Shown here piece by piece: positions 9,673 to 18,952 of a stretch of DNA of 23,798 bases. The translations under genes and the position numbers were made by a program. Source of the stretch: Paramarasmius palmivorus (Eukaryota; Basidiomycota; Agaricomycetes; Agaricales; Marasmiaceae); NCBI GenBank assembly GCA_037176845.1, contig JAYKXP010000350.1, positions 1 to 23,798 of the forward strand, written 5' to 3'. Position 1 is the first letter of the stretch; each line of letters begins with the position of its first letter. The notes below the pieces were generated by a model. It saw nothing but the letters and a program-made list of their open reading frames with translations. It made no database searches and was not told where the DNA came from.

Positions 9673-11778
9673 CTATGATATGCTCCTCCTCCCTGCCTTT
9701 GGATCCTGCAACTCGCCCAAAGTCGAAAAAAGTGCCAAGCCAGCTTCCCAACGTTCTCGACCTTCCACTACAGCTTGGGCTCTTGTCCGAGTTTGCTGAT
9801 AGACTTTCTCTGGGGTGAATCCATGTTCAACCCATCGAAAAAGTCCACCGGCGGTATACATTGAGAAGGAATAACGTTTTTCCTCGGGACCTATTGCTGT
9901 GTTGGAATGACAAACCATTGCAGAAGGGATGAGAATGGTCGTTCCAGGCGGGAATTCGATGACTAGTTTGAGGTCCCATATGACAAAATGTCCGCCGGAT
10001 CTCCAGTTCGTAGTCGCCAAGTGCGGTAATCGCGCACCATCCAAAAGCCAAGTTCTTGATATCCCGATGCGGGTAGCAAACCGTACGGGGACCGAAGTTG
10101 ATGGTGAACGCGGTAAAGACGCAATTGTCGAAAGGTAGATGAAGGTCCTTATGTTTCTCGAGCAAGGGAACGATCGTTCGGGCGTAGTACATGAAAAGGA
10201 GCGGCGCCCAGCCGAGAAATCCACCTGTAAATTGACAATTCAGAGGTGTGCGAGAGCAGACAATGGGACGATATACATGACATAAAGCGGGCGAACCTTT
10301 GAAACACCCGACTCCGGCGTACTTCGTCCATGATTGGCTGGTTTTTGGGGTCCTGGCGCATCATTTGTGGAACCTATCAAGAACACGAGTAAATTTTGAC
10401 GTCTGAAAGATTAGGCGGAAAACGTACCTTCTGACCGTTGCCCGTCGAGGGTCCGAACGATAGGGATTTGTGGTTTCCTCGTCGCGGATGGCTAACAGTG
10501 GGACCTCCAAGTCCTTCCTGAATCATTCGGAGCTGGGTCTTGGTGAGTCGAGGAGGCTGGAACTTCGCTACAGCACCTAGTCTTTCGATCATGGCGTTCG
10601 CCGCCTGGACGTTCTCGGCCCATGAGGGGTCATTCTGTGGTCCTGGAATGACCACTCCCATCACGGCACCGCGTGTGGTTGTCAGGGGTTGTGATGAGCT
10701 GTAAAGATAGTATGTTAAACGTTGATGAATGAAAATTGGGATCGGTACTAACCTAGGGCTATGAGTGAGCTTAGAGAATCGGAATGCACCGTCTGGATCA
10801 GTGAGCTCCTGGAGGGAGTAGTCGCGCTTGTCGGGAAGCCCCTTCTCCAGTCCCAAATAGCCAGATCCTGCAGGGTGAAATTCTTCAACCTGGAAGGTCT
10901 GAGAAACGACTTGAGCGGCATTGAGAATCGCAGATCTAAGACTGGCTTGCACGAGGAACTCAGGATCCCGAGAATAAATGATGGATGGCTCGGAACGCCT
11001 AGCTTTCCGACGTGCTCGTTTGCTCTTGATCTTTTCACGAGCGATCTGGGCCGGTGTTTTGATACGAGACTTTGGTGGTCGACTTTGCCGTGTGTTGGCT
11101 GGAACAGACGTAGGTTTTGAACCAGAAATTGTAGGATTGAAAGCCTGAGGTGCGGGGAGTGGAGGCGTAGGTAGTGGAGGTGGTGTTTGGGGAGAGTCTT
11201 GGGTGACCTGTTGCGCCTCTTCTAGCGTCTGACAGGAAGTGGTAGGGGAGGAAGGTGGGGTAGAAAGAGGAGACTCATTCTGTGGATCTTCCGCTATAAG
11301 AAATGCACGCAAAAGGAGGGCCTCCAGTTCCTCGTCTGCGCCAGCTACGTATGGCGAGTATCCGCTTCCGTTGCGAGTCTAAAAAAAAGAAATGAGCGAG
11401 GACTCGAGCGAAATAAGCGTGATTTACCTCTCGTCCTTCGAATAACTTCTTGACGGCCTCTGTTTGAGGGGTTGTGAGCGAAATCCGGCGACAACGAGCT
11501 TTAAAATGTGACCGGAGAAGTTAAGGAAAGAAGAAAGGTCGGTGAAAAACAGGGAGAACGAGAGTGGAGGATTCCCTGGCGAGGGTATCCAGTCCTTGAA
11601 GGTCTGCTTGGATTCCCTGGCGAGGGTATCCGTGCATATGAAGGTGATGGCGGAAGACAGAAATGAATGGCGCCTTACGTTCCGTTTCGGTTTGCATGTT
11701 TGCGTGAGAGATCAAACGTTCAAAAGAGGTTTTGTTGATTTTGACGCGCTCTTGAGTTGTGCTTGTTGTGGTGATCAC
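9673..11778 (-). CDS. TET/JBP-type 2OG-Fe(II) dioxygenase carrying two frameshifts
   Basis: The family oxidises the methyl group of thymine or 5-methylcytosine in DNA, using 2-oxoglutarate, Fe(II) and O2. Model (minus): exon 1 ending 11679, then 11498-11428, 11378-10753, 10698-10428, 10352-10297 and 10224-9673; introns 180, 49, 54, 75 and 72 nt. A Pro-rich stretch and a basic patch (KTPAQIAREKIKSKRARRKA) precede the catalytic domain. That domain reads GFLGWAPLLFMYYARTIV, NFGPRTVCYPHRDIKNLAFG (iron-binding HxD at 10069-10061), GGHFVIWDLKLVIEFPPG, PSAMVCHSN (distal His at 9909-9907) and EEKRYSF with the presumed 2OG-binding Arg, then TAGGLFRWV. Two single-base shifts break the frame, near 10498-10511 and near 10000-10010. 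No ATG opens exon 1: a GTG at 11778 sits where the frame begins, and the next ATG is at 11697. It is head to head with the KDZ transposase. The family call is firm; whether the gene is functional is doubtful. Confidence 0.88.
11569..11631. repeat. tandem direct repeat in TET/JBP intron 1
   Basis: An identical 22-nt block occurs at 11569-11590 and 11610-11631, a 41-nt period, with weaker similarity between the following sequences. It lies inside the 180-nt first intron of the dioxygenase gene. Removing one unit would leave about 139 nt, still long for this window. Confidence 0.85.
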
Positions 11779-11837
11779 GAGGTATTTCGCATTGGCGCTC
11801 GTCCATCCTTTCCACTGCCCTTCATCACGACGCGTTC
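11679..11837. promoter_or_regulatory. divergent promoter overlapping the first TET/JBP exon
   Basis: The transposase ATG is at 11838. The minus-strand TET/JBP frame is open up to a TGA at 11838-11836. At most 60-140 bp therefore separate the two coding starts. A pyrimidine-rich stretch (about 11809-11826 on the plus strand) resembles a fungal transcription-start tract. No TATA box was found. Both genes presumably share this control region. Confidence 0.4.
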
Positions 11838-14800
11838 ATGGGTTCCTCAAAGTCCGGGAAAGCCAAATCCAAAGCCGTCTCTGCACCACAAGTACAAAGA
11901 ATTCGCGTGGAGAAGGTCCATCGCACCGCCGCATTCCTCAAGGTGGAGGCGCTGACAGCAGATGGACGACGTGTACGCCAACGCATGGTTAAGGTGTCAG
12001 GGCTTTCACCCACAAAGAAACCGACGGAGTCAATCTCTGTCCCTGCGTTCGACAACATGCTCATGGATATCGATTACCGGGCGGATGATCTGGTGCTGGG
12101 GGGTCAAGGTCTGTTCGTGAATGCTGGGATGGACACGGAGGATCTTGGAAGACAGGATGGGGATTGGGGAGCAGAGGGACCGGGGAGAGTGAACACGGAT
12201 AGCGAGCAGGTTTGTGAATATGGACTTTTGAGCTCTAAGGGGTTTGCTTACAAGAGGTATAGTCCAGAACCATGTCCGATTGGAGGCCAATTGCAAAAGA
12301 ATTTCTGGACGAGTTGATGAAGCTGGAAGGTCGTTCGGAACACGTCGCGGTTTGCTGGTCATGCAAATCTCTCTGCTCGGACTTGTATCGATGTCGTGAT
12401 TGCATCACCCGTCACTTGTACTGCAAGTCCTGTATTGTGACGCGTCACAATGAGAGACCATTTGACCGCGTGGAGGTGTGTGTGTATCCTCTATTCGGTG
12501 ATCCGGCTGACCTGAATATTCTAGCGCTGGAACGGAAACTTCTTTGAGAAGACATGCCTCAGAGATCTGGGCCTCGTGGTTCAACTAGGCCATGATGATG
12601 GAAGTCCTTGCACACTGCGTGATATGGCCAGGAGCGGCTTTGTGGTGGTCGACGTGGATTCGATCCAAGAGGTGTCGATAGCATATTGTGCCTGTCGAGA
12701 GGAGGAGGTAGTGGGACGGAAGTGGGAGCAACTCATGCGGCGAGAGCTGTATCCAGGAAGCGTGGAAGAGCCGTACACCGCATTCACATTTCGGGTGCTT
12801 TCCCTCTTTCATGCCTTGACTTTGAAAGGGAAAATCAACCTATACGACTTTTACTACGGACTGGAACTCAGAAGTAGTGGTGGCGGTTGTTTCGATATCA
12901 AGGTACCACTAAAAGGCGTCACCAGAAGGTTGTTCATTCTGAAGTTTTCAACAGGATCATTATGATGTATTCCGGAAGGTCACAAGACAGTGGAGGTACA
13001 TCAAGATGCTGAAGCGTGCGGGGATTGGAAACGATCGTTCTCGTAGTTTGGATGACATCAAGCCAGGGGAACTCGCAGTGCGGTGTATTGCATGCCCACA
13101 GCCAGGGGTGAACCTACCGACGGACTGGCAGTCTGCTCCGGTACAGTCGAGGTGAGAGCTCTGATAGTATTTGGACGAACCTGTTACTGACTGAATTCGA
13201 ACACAGTTTTCTATATTACAAGTTTCTATCCTTGGATGCTTGCTTCCGTTTGAAGCGAAGAGCAGTCTCCAGTGAGGCTGGAGACCCTGGCCTGCTCACA
13301 GGCCTGGCGTATTATGTGGAACAAGAGGCCTACCAGAAGTGGATGAAGGCTGCACCGGATCAAAAGGACGTATGTGGTATTTGAACGTCTGGACTGTATG
13401 GTGCACTCATCCTTGATTTAGGTAAACAATTGTTCGAGCCTAGCTGCGGTTAAGCAGGCTAACACCAAATTCAACCGAGGCTATGCCACCACCGGGTGTC
13501 TGCTTTGCATGTGCTCTCGGCACGAGATATGCGAACCCAATGGCATGGTAGACCTAAATAGAGGGGAAAAGTACGTATGTTCCGCACATGTGTATTGAAA
13601 GTGGTGTTGAGTTGTGTCATGCAGATTCCTATTGGGTGATTATGCCTTGGGAGCATCTCAGAGGCTCTCTTCCGCCCTGCTGAAACGCGTACTGAGCTAT
13701 GATATAGCTTGCCAGTACTGCAAGAAGTTCTTCGATCGAATGCAACTCCTGCCGGATGGGGCGTCTATAACGATTGACGAGTGTAAATGGAGCTTCGTCG
13801 TGCCTAAACTCCATATCCGTGGTCACGAGAGACCTTGTCAGGAGAGATTTGCGTTGCATCTGCATCCAGGAGCGGGCCAGACGGATGGGGAGGGGATAGA
13901 AAGGCTATGGGCTGAGATGGGACCGGTAGGCGTCAGCACCAGGGAGATGGGGCCAGGTCACCGACGCGATACGTTAGATGACCACCAAGGAGCAAGGAAC
14001 TGGCGTAAAATTTGCGGTTTAGGTGAGCACATTTAGGATAACGCTGGCCATATGACGCTGAATTGAAGATTTATCAGGACAGTTATTGAGAAGGCGTGAG
14101 GCAGCGGCTAGAAAACAGGTGGAGAGCCAGACCAAGGAATATCAAAGGTTCTGTCAAAGTCAGTCAGAGATGCGAGTTCAAGAATGGAGGGGGATGGTAA
14201 TCGACTGGGAATCGGGTTCCTCAACTGTGAATCCATATTCGCTAGCTGAGCAAGGTATGGCTGTGGTATAAACTGACGAACTGCGCTGACTATATATGTA
14301 TATATGTTAGGAGAGACGGAAGAAGACGTACGATTGCGAATGGCTATTCTGGAAGCCGAACGTAGTATTCGTGGAGAGCCTATTCTTCATGAGGTGGCTC
14401 CCAGTGCGTTTATGCTCTTGGGCCTCGACATCGAGGATCAACAGCGCCGAATGGTGATTGGTATGGGAGAGAAAGAGGGCGGGACTGCTCGCCAGAGAAC
14501 AGGGATTGTAGAGAAGCGTGCAAAACTAGGGCGACTGATTGCTCGATTCCGTTCGTTGCAACAGATATACATTCCATCGGCTTTAACATACTTGGCGACC
14601 CTACCGAACTATTCCAATGTCGACTCCGTTGAAAAGGTTCCCGTGCTACTGCCGTCCGGACTGCCAGAAACGATCAGGTCCCTGGCCATCATGAAGGAAT
14701 GGGTGGATCGCGAGGAGCAATTCAGATGTGCGCAGCTGAGGACCTCACTGAGAGGGCTGCGGAGGCATCTGTTTGTTCGTGCTGGGCTGGATATTGAACG

Positions 14801-15401
14801 TTCGACACAAGCGCGTGGCCAGAAGGATTCTACCAGGGCTCGCCAAGACCTGGCAAGGAACGAGGACGAGATCAAGGCATTCAAGACCAAGTATCAAGCA
14901 GCGTGGAATGCCCTGCTGGTCCTGATTGGGCAGGAGAGGCTTGTGGATCAGATGCCTGGTTACCAGTGCTTGCAGGATAGCGACGTACGATCTCACGAGG
15001 ACCAGGACGCTTACTGTGTCATTACCAGTCGAAAAACCCAGCCAGTGAAGGACGCTCGTCCACTGATCGTTGGCGGCGAGTCTAGGCGTTTGTTGTCATG
15101 GATATGGAGTGGGGTGGACGTGACTGGAGACTCCAAAGCGATGCAGGAGGCTCTGAGGATAGAGTGGAGTAAGAGCTGGGCTCGTAAACGACGTTGGGAT
15201 GAAGAGCTAGAGCTGATCCTGGAGGAGAAACGACGAGTGGTAGAGTCGTTGAGGTATGATGTGGCTGCGTGGATGAGAAGGGCAGTAGATGATGAAGAGA
15301 CCGAAGAAGGTTACCGTGCATATGCACGTCGTCAGGCCGCCCTGAGGGAAGGGCTAATCAAACGATTCCAGGACCTGTGGAAAACGCCACTGCGCCAGTG
15401 A
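11838..15401 (+). CDS. KDZ transposase with CxC2-like cysteine cluster
   Basis: Catalyses DNA cut-and-paste in the Kyakuja-Dileera-Zisupton superfamily (RNase H fold). Nine exons stay in frame: 11838-12209, 12263-12475, 12525-12902, 12955-13151, 13207-13369, 13422-13570, 13625-14022, 14078-14254 and 14311-15401. All eight introns are 49-56 nt; total 1045 residues. Residues ~155-186 form the cysteine cluster (CWSC, CRDC, LYCKSC, H186), followed by RWNGNFF and LGLVVQLGH, the usual CxC2 continuation. The catalytic part contains LSLDACFRLKRR (D397), ANTKFNRGYATTG, SRHEICEPNGM, VLSYDIACQYCK (D517), GAGQTDGEGIERLWAEMGP (E583) and MGPGHRRDTLDDH. I assign D, D and E as the catalytic residues by family analogy. 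A helical C-terminal half (LGLDIEDQQRRM, EALRIEWSKSWARKRRW) is also typical. The TGA at 15399 lies before an acidic tail open in the same frame to 15527. Otherwise the gene appears intact. Confidence 0.95.
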
Positions 15402-15527
15402 AACCGAATTAAGAAGGTTGTGGAAGCCCAGTATGGACAAGAGCATGAAGATACTAGTGACGAGGACGAGGACGAGGAATTAACGGTTGGGATCGGTATT
15501 GACGAGGAGGAGGACGACGACGATTAG
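15402..15527 (+). other. acidic C-terminal tail of the transposase, beyond an in-frame TGA
   Basis: Forty-one further codons follow the TGA in the same frame and end at TAG (15525-15527). They encode an acidic tail (EDTSDEDEDEELTV, then DEEEDDDD), a common ending of KDZ transposases. This suggests the TGA replaced a sense codon. I tested small introns that could remove the stop, and none restores this frame. Confidence 0.65.
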
Positions 15528-15690
15528 GATGGTCAGTGTTAGTGATACTTTGCAAAGTGTGCGAGTGACAATTTATTATATTTAATATTATATTTAATTG
15601 CGCAATATTCATTTAATTATTTAGACAATTTAATTATAATTTATTTAGGGATAACATATTCCCTTTTAGGTATTTGCTAAATGCTATCTG
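15528..15690. other. AT-rich tract with short palindromes right of the transposase
   Basis: About 15571-15655 is almost only A and T in irregular TTTAAT-like repeats. Perfect palindromes ACTTTGCAAAGT (15547-15558) and ATTGCGCAAT (15597-15606) lie at its left side and within it. It could be the 3' end and polyadenylation region of the transposase, or part of the right end of the transposon. No matching inverted copy was found on the left side. Confidence 0.45.
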
Positions 15691-16229
15691 TTATGCCCCT
15701 GATAGGGTTCTGGTATTGAGCCCAACACTTTGCAATGTATCTATGGGACCTCTCCGAGTCACTTTGTAAATGAGCAACAAGGTCGGCTGGAGCTCTTCAC
15801 GAATCAAGGACCAGAAGCGCTCCACGAAAGATGTGGAGGATTCTGTTTCGACTCCGGGGAAGGTATCCAGTCTACGAAATATCCCATGCAACGCAGCGAC
15901 TGCGATTTCAGGATGGTAGATATCCGTGAACCTCATCGCGGAATGGAGAAGTCGATAGGAAAGCACTGATATGTGGTATTTTTGAATCCGGGGGTGTGGT
16001 CGACAGGTCATACTTCGATGATCTAGCCAATCTTCATCCTGGCAGGCCTGACTCTAATGGTTGGGCATGGGTAAACAGTATCAGGTGTTACAGAAAGATG
16101 CCAACAACTCACACAGTATGAGTGGCGCTCACAACGACCACATGTTATCCTACGTGGATGAATCGGTTCGTCGCAGGTCTTGCAGATGTTACCAATGTAG
16201 GTAACTGGAATATCGCGGTGAACAGACAT
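15691..16229 (-). CDS. MYND-like zinc-finger protein A
   Basis: MYND fingers bind two zinc ions and usually mediate protein-protein contacts. Exon 1 (16229-16113) and exon 2 (16053-15691) are joined across a 59-nt GTGAGT...TAG intron in phase 0, giving 159 residues. The spliced finger reads C16, C19, C30, C33, Y38-C39, C43, H51, C56, with W48 before the histidine (CQDEDWLDHRSMTC). The pattern C-x2-C, C-x2-C, YC-x3-C, H-x4-C fits MYND apart from one extra residue in the last pair. The remaining ~100 residues look helical and carry no recognised domain. The intron falls exactly after the YC pair, as in the neighbouring paralogue at 16700-17487. Function beyond the finger is unknown. Small MYND proteins are numerous in mushroom genomes. 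Confidence 0.75.
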
Positions 16230-16699
16230 GATCTTGATGATTGTTCAAGAGGAAGAGGCTACGAAAGGACAACGTGTCAAACTAAATGCCGAGTCCGGTC
16301 GGAGTTTATTTTGAGAGGTGTTGGAGTGTCGAAATACTGATGAGAGGTGCAACCTAGCAGTCAGAGAAACAGAATACTCAGGGAGTCTTGTAAGTATCTC
16401 GATACTCCCGACTTGAATCGCTGTGTTCGAAGTATCCTGTTACCGTTTCGATGCTGATAGTACAATGTTTCTTTGTTTAGAGGTATCAGAGTATTCCGAT
16501 ACTATGAAATTGATTGACACACCACTCCCGAAGATAAACATGCTTTGCCAGTCTTCAGTTTCTGTACTACTGAGATATTGTACATGTGAGATATATAGAC
16601 TGAGCAATCAAGAAAATTATACAGTTCTACGCGAAAAAAAAAAACGATGAGCGGTTTGTATCATCTGTATGAAGACCGAGGGATACACACCTGAGACCG
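16230..16699. promoter_or_regulatory. spacer between the two MYND genes, likely promoter of gene A
   Basis: No gene is visible. It holds the upstream region of the 15691-16229 gene. A perfect inverted repeat GTATC-TC-GATAC lies at 16394-16405, with a second GTATC...GATAC pair near 16483-16502. A run of A (about 16635-16645) lies nearer the end of gene B. Similar GTATC/GATAC elements recur upstream of gene B. Confidence 0.35.
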
Positions 16700-17487
16700 T
16701 CACATAGAGCGGGATTCAAGCACCTCATCAGGGTTGAGTTCGAAGTAAGAGAATTGGAGCTTGGGGATGTCTGGGACATCCATACAGATTATGAAGTCCG
16801 CCACATCATTACCTTCGCGATCTCTGATCAAGAATGCGACGATGATGCCAGCGCTGTGTGGGGCAAGAGAGGCTTTGCGTTGAAGCGCCTCTTTCATAGT
16901 ACTTTGCCCTCGGATATAGTTGTTCTGAACGATCTGGAGGCCTGAGTACGGATAGGGATAATAAAGGTCATGTGCATGTGGTTCACCAGTACGGGAGGCA
17001 GTACCCTTCTCTTGAAGGATAATCAACCAAAGGTACGAATCGGTAATGGAGCGAAAGCGACGGATAAAACTCCAGGATGGTTCGCGGGTCAATTGCCTGT
17101 TTGGGGTCTGGAACAATGAATTGTCGACCATCGAAAGGGTCTGTCGTGCAGCGACGCATTTGATAGGACCGTAGTGTGCATTCGCGTATTCGCGCCCAGC
17201 TGCAAGAAGGCGAGCAGCCAAGGGCGTTTCGTCGCGGGGAACGGCTGATGATTGTAGACTGCGGCAAAGGGGATGCGGATGGTCGAAAGTGTAGCATGGG
17301 TAGCTCTGTTTCGTTTGGCTGTTATCAAGATGATCAAGGAAATCGAAAACAGTGCACTACTCACACAGTATGTAGCCGACAAACATGCTACACATCGAAC
17401 AGGTTGATCTCCTACTTCAATGTGGCAGGTCTCGCAACGGCCATTGATATTCTCGAGACGTGTTGTGCGGTGTGGTCGAGTTGGCAT
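16700..17487 (-). CDS. MYND-like zinc-finger protein B
   Basis: A second zinc-finger gene, paralogous to the one at 15691-16229 in the finger. Exon 1 (17487-17365) and exon 2 (17305-16700) flank a 59-nt GTGAGT...CAG intron in phase 0, giving 242 residues. The spliced finger has C18, C21, C32, C35, Y40-C41, C45, H50, C55 (the last part reads YTFDHPHPLC), with the same spacings as paralogue A. The Trp before the His is missing, so the fold may be weaker. The C-terminal part has no recognised domain. It contains LTREPSWSFIRRFRSITD and, further on, a strand-rich segment (AGIIVAFLIRDREGNDV, DFIICMDVPDIPKLQFSYF). No signal peptide or membrane segment is evident. Role unknown; regulatory or adaptor function is only inferred from the finger. 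Confidence 0.7.
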
Positions 17488-18543
17488 GGAGGTAAGGAAG
17501 AAGCGGAATGGACCAGGACGTGAGCCTATTTCGTCGAAAGGATTTACCCACGGCGTGGCAGTATTGAAGTATTTTCATACTTTCGCTAGCCTCTGGACTG
17601 CCGCTAGGATTTCCATACTTTCGAGAGTCTCCAGACTACCGGTAGGATTTCCATACTTTCAGTATAGGTGACCCGGGGTAGTACCTGAATACTTTTGTCT
17701 CGCTGTGGAGGCTTGCGGGGTACAATGCTGGTGAAGCTTATGAGGGAAACACCCAGCAGTCCATGTTACTGCAAAAAATACCTGCTTTGCTTCCCGTCTG
17801 TTATCTCGGGAGCGCGCTAAAAAGGCTGAACCAGCCGGATGTTCTAATTCCCTGAGGCGAGTGTAGATGCCTTGAGGTATCGAGATTCGCTAATGGGTCA
17901 ATTGAGTAAGCTAGAGTATTTCGGTAATTGAAAGTACTCACCACAGTAGTAGCATACTCTCGGGTCAGTGTGGATGTTTTGAAAGTAGCCTGATACTGTA
18001 AGGGAATCAGTATCCTTGCAAATGAGCCGACTAAAAGATTCTCGTACTTAGGTGCGCTGCTGTATGTATCACGGATGTGCTATGATACGGTGTTTGGAGA
18101 TGTGATTGCGATTGATGGAATGCCCCTGTACCCGTCAGGAAGACGATAATATGCCGAGCATCTCTGGACAAAATTCGGGGTAGGCAAGGAGACCCGGCAC
18201 AGCGTGAGGACACCCTAGTCTGACTCTGGTCACTCCGTGTAGCTCGATGTCTCCTGATGTAGCCAAGGGCGACCCCGGGCTGTAGCCTTGGGCAGCCCGA
18301 GGCCAATGATACTCCTTGAGAGGAAAGTTTTCAGGCGCTCTAGGGTTCTGTAGGGATGGTGAATCGGGCTAGACATAGACCTTCTCGGGCTGACCTCGGG
18401 ATGTACCTTCGGGACGCCTCAGGGTGCCTCAGGCTCGTCACGTCACGTCGCATTTATTTAACAAAAATTTCAGGTAGAAATTGAAATTACCCCACAATCT
18501 CCATATAACAATTCACGGGCGCACATACTCGGGCGTCTAATGG
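17488..18543. other. spacer with tandem repeat and short hairpins
   Basis: No gene is visible in about 1 kb. A 38-bp tandem repeat lies at 17573-17661. GATACTG...CAGTATC at 17992-18014 is a perfect 7-bp inverted repeat with a 9-nt loop. About 18220-18440 is GC-richer, with repeated CGGG/CCTCGGG/CCTTCGGG words that can pair with each other. One such imperfect hairpin is around GCCTTGGGCAGCCCGAGGC near 18284-18303. The left part should contain the promoter of the 16700-17487 gene. Confidence 0.4.
17573..17661. repeat. 38-bp tandem repeat, 2.3 copies
   Basis: Copies begin at 17573, 17611 and 17649. Each starts with TTYCATACTTTC. The first two copies match at about three quarters of positions. 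The array sits about 90 bp upstream of the start of MYND gene B, so it could be a duplicated control element. Confidence 0.7.
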
Positions 18544-18952
18544 TCAACAGTGTTGAATGGGATTACCAAATGAGGATAGTGACATCATAGACGCCTCTAG
18601 GATTTGTTTCGGGTAGGTTTTTATGCACCCAACGAGATGTCGCTTGACGCAATCCGACACGATCCGACGCCATCTGAGAAATCAGTTAAAATCTGACGTC
18701 TGCCGATACTCACTTGATGTTCTGTAAGAACTTACATCTGCGATAAAAAATTCTTGGGCCTGTGGTCCGTGCGCAGCTCAGGGTCAAACCGACTTCGAGA
18801 AGACTTTCTCCCACGTCCCATTCTTTCCTTCCTACCACCACCATCTCCTCTACCCAACCGATATCCTGCTTCATCTGCTCTATCCATGTCAAAGGGACGG
18901 TACACGTTCTAGATTGAGGAAACATTGGCTCCGTGTACGTTTTGCATCTCAT
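18544..18952 (-). CDS. small hypothetical protein, two exons
   Basis: Function unknown. Exon 1 (18952-18714) begins with ATG (MRCKTYTEPMFPQSRTC) and joins exon 2 (18673-18544) over a 40-nt intron with a GTGAGT donor, a TTAAC branch site and a TTTCTCAG acceptor. The spliced frame gives 122 residues and is open across the junction (CKFLQNIK then WRRIVSDCVKRHLVG). The protein has six Cys, a mildly acidic first half and a basic second half. It has no signal peptide, membrane helix or known motif. The intron is unusually short for this window, yet its signals are textbook. Conserved frame through a good splice junction is the main support; an upstream exon cannot be excluded. Confidence 0.45.

Noticed and set aside
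10377..11312. A single 311-residue minus-strand protein
   Set aside because: It reads through two introns of the TET/JBP gene, one of 54 nt that happens to be a multiple of three. Splice signals and the conserved domain show these are separate exons.
11838..12064. Minus-strand open frame as an upstream exon of TET/JBP
   Set aside because: It is antisense to the first transposase exon, does not join the dioxygenase frame, and has no supporting splice signals.
12251..12275. Apparent frameshift at the start of transposase exon 2
   Set aside because: With the first possible acceptor (after CAAG) the frame before MSDWRPI is wrong. The TAG acceptor ending at 12262 gives a 53-nt intron and restores the frame, so no lesion is needed.
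7623..15690. Terminal inverted repeats of the KDZ element
   Set aside because: Comparison by eye of the left spacer with the right AT-rich tract gave no convincing inverted match, so element ends were not annotated.
18220..18440. Structured non-coding RNA or tRNA in the CGGG-rich segment
   Set aside because: Several short pairings are possible, but there is no tRNA T-loop, no terminator-like signal and no family resemblance.
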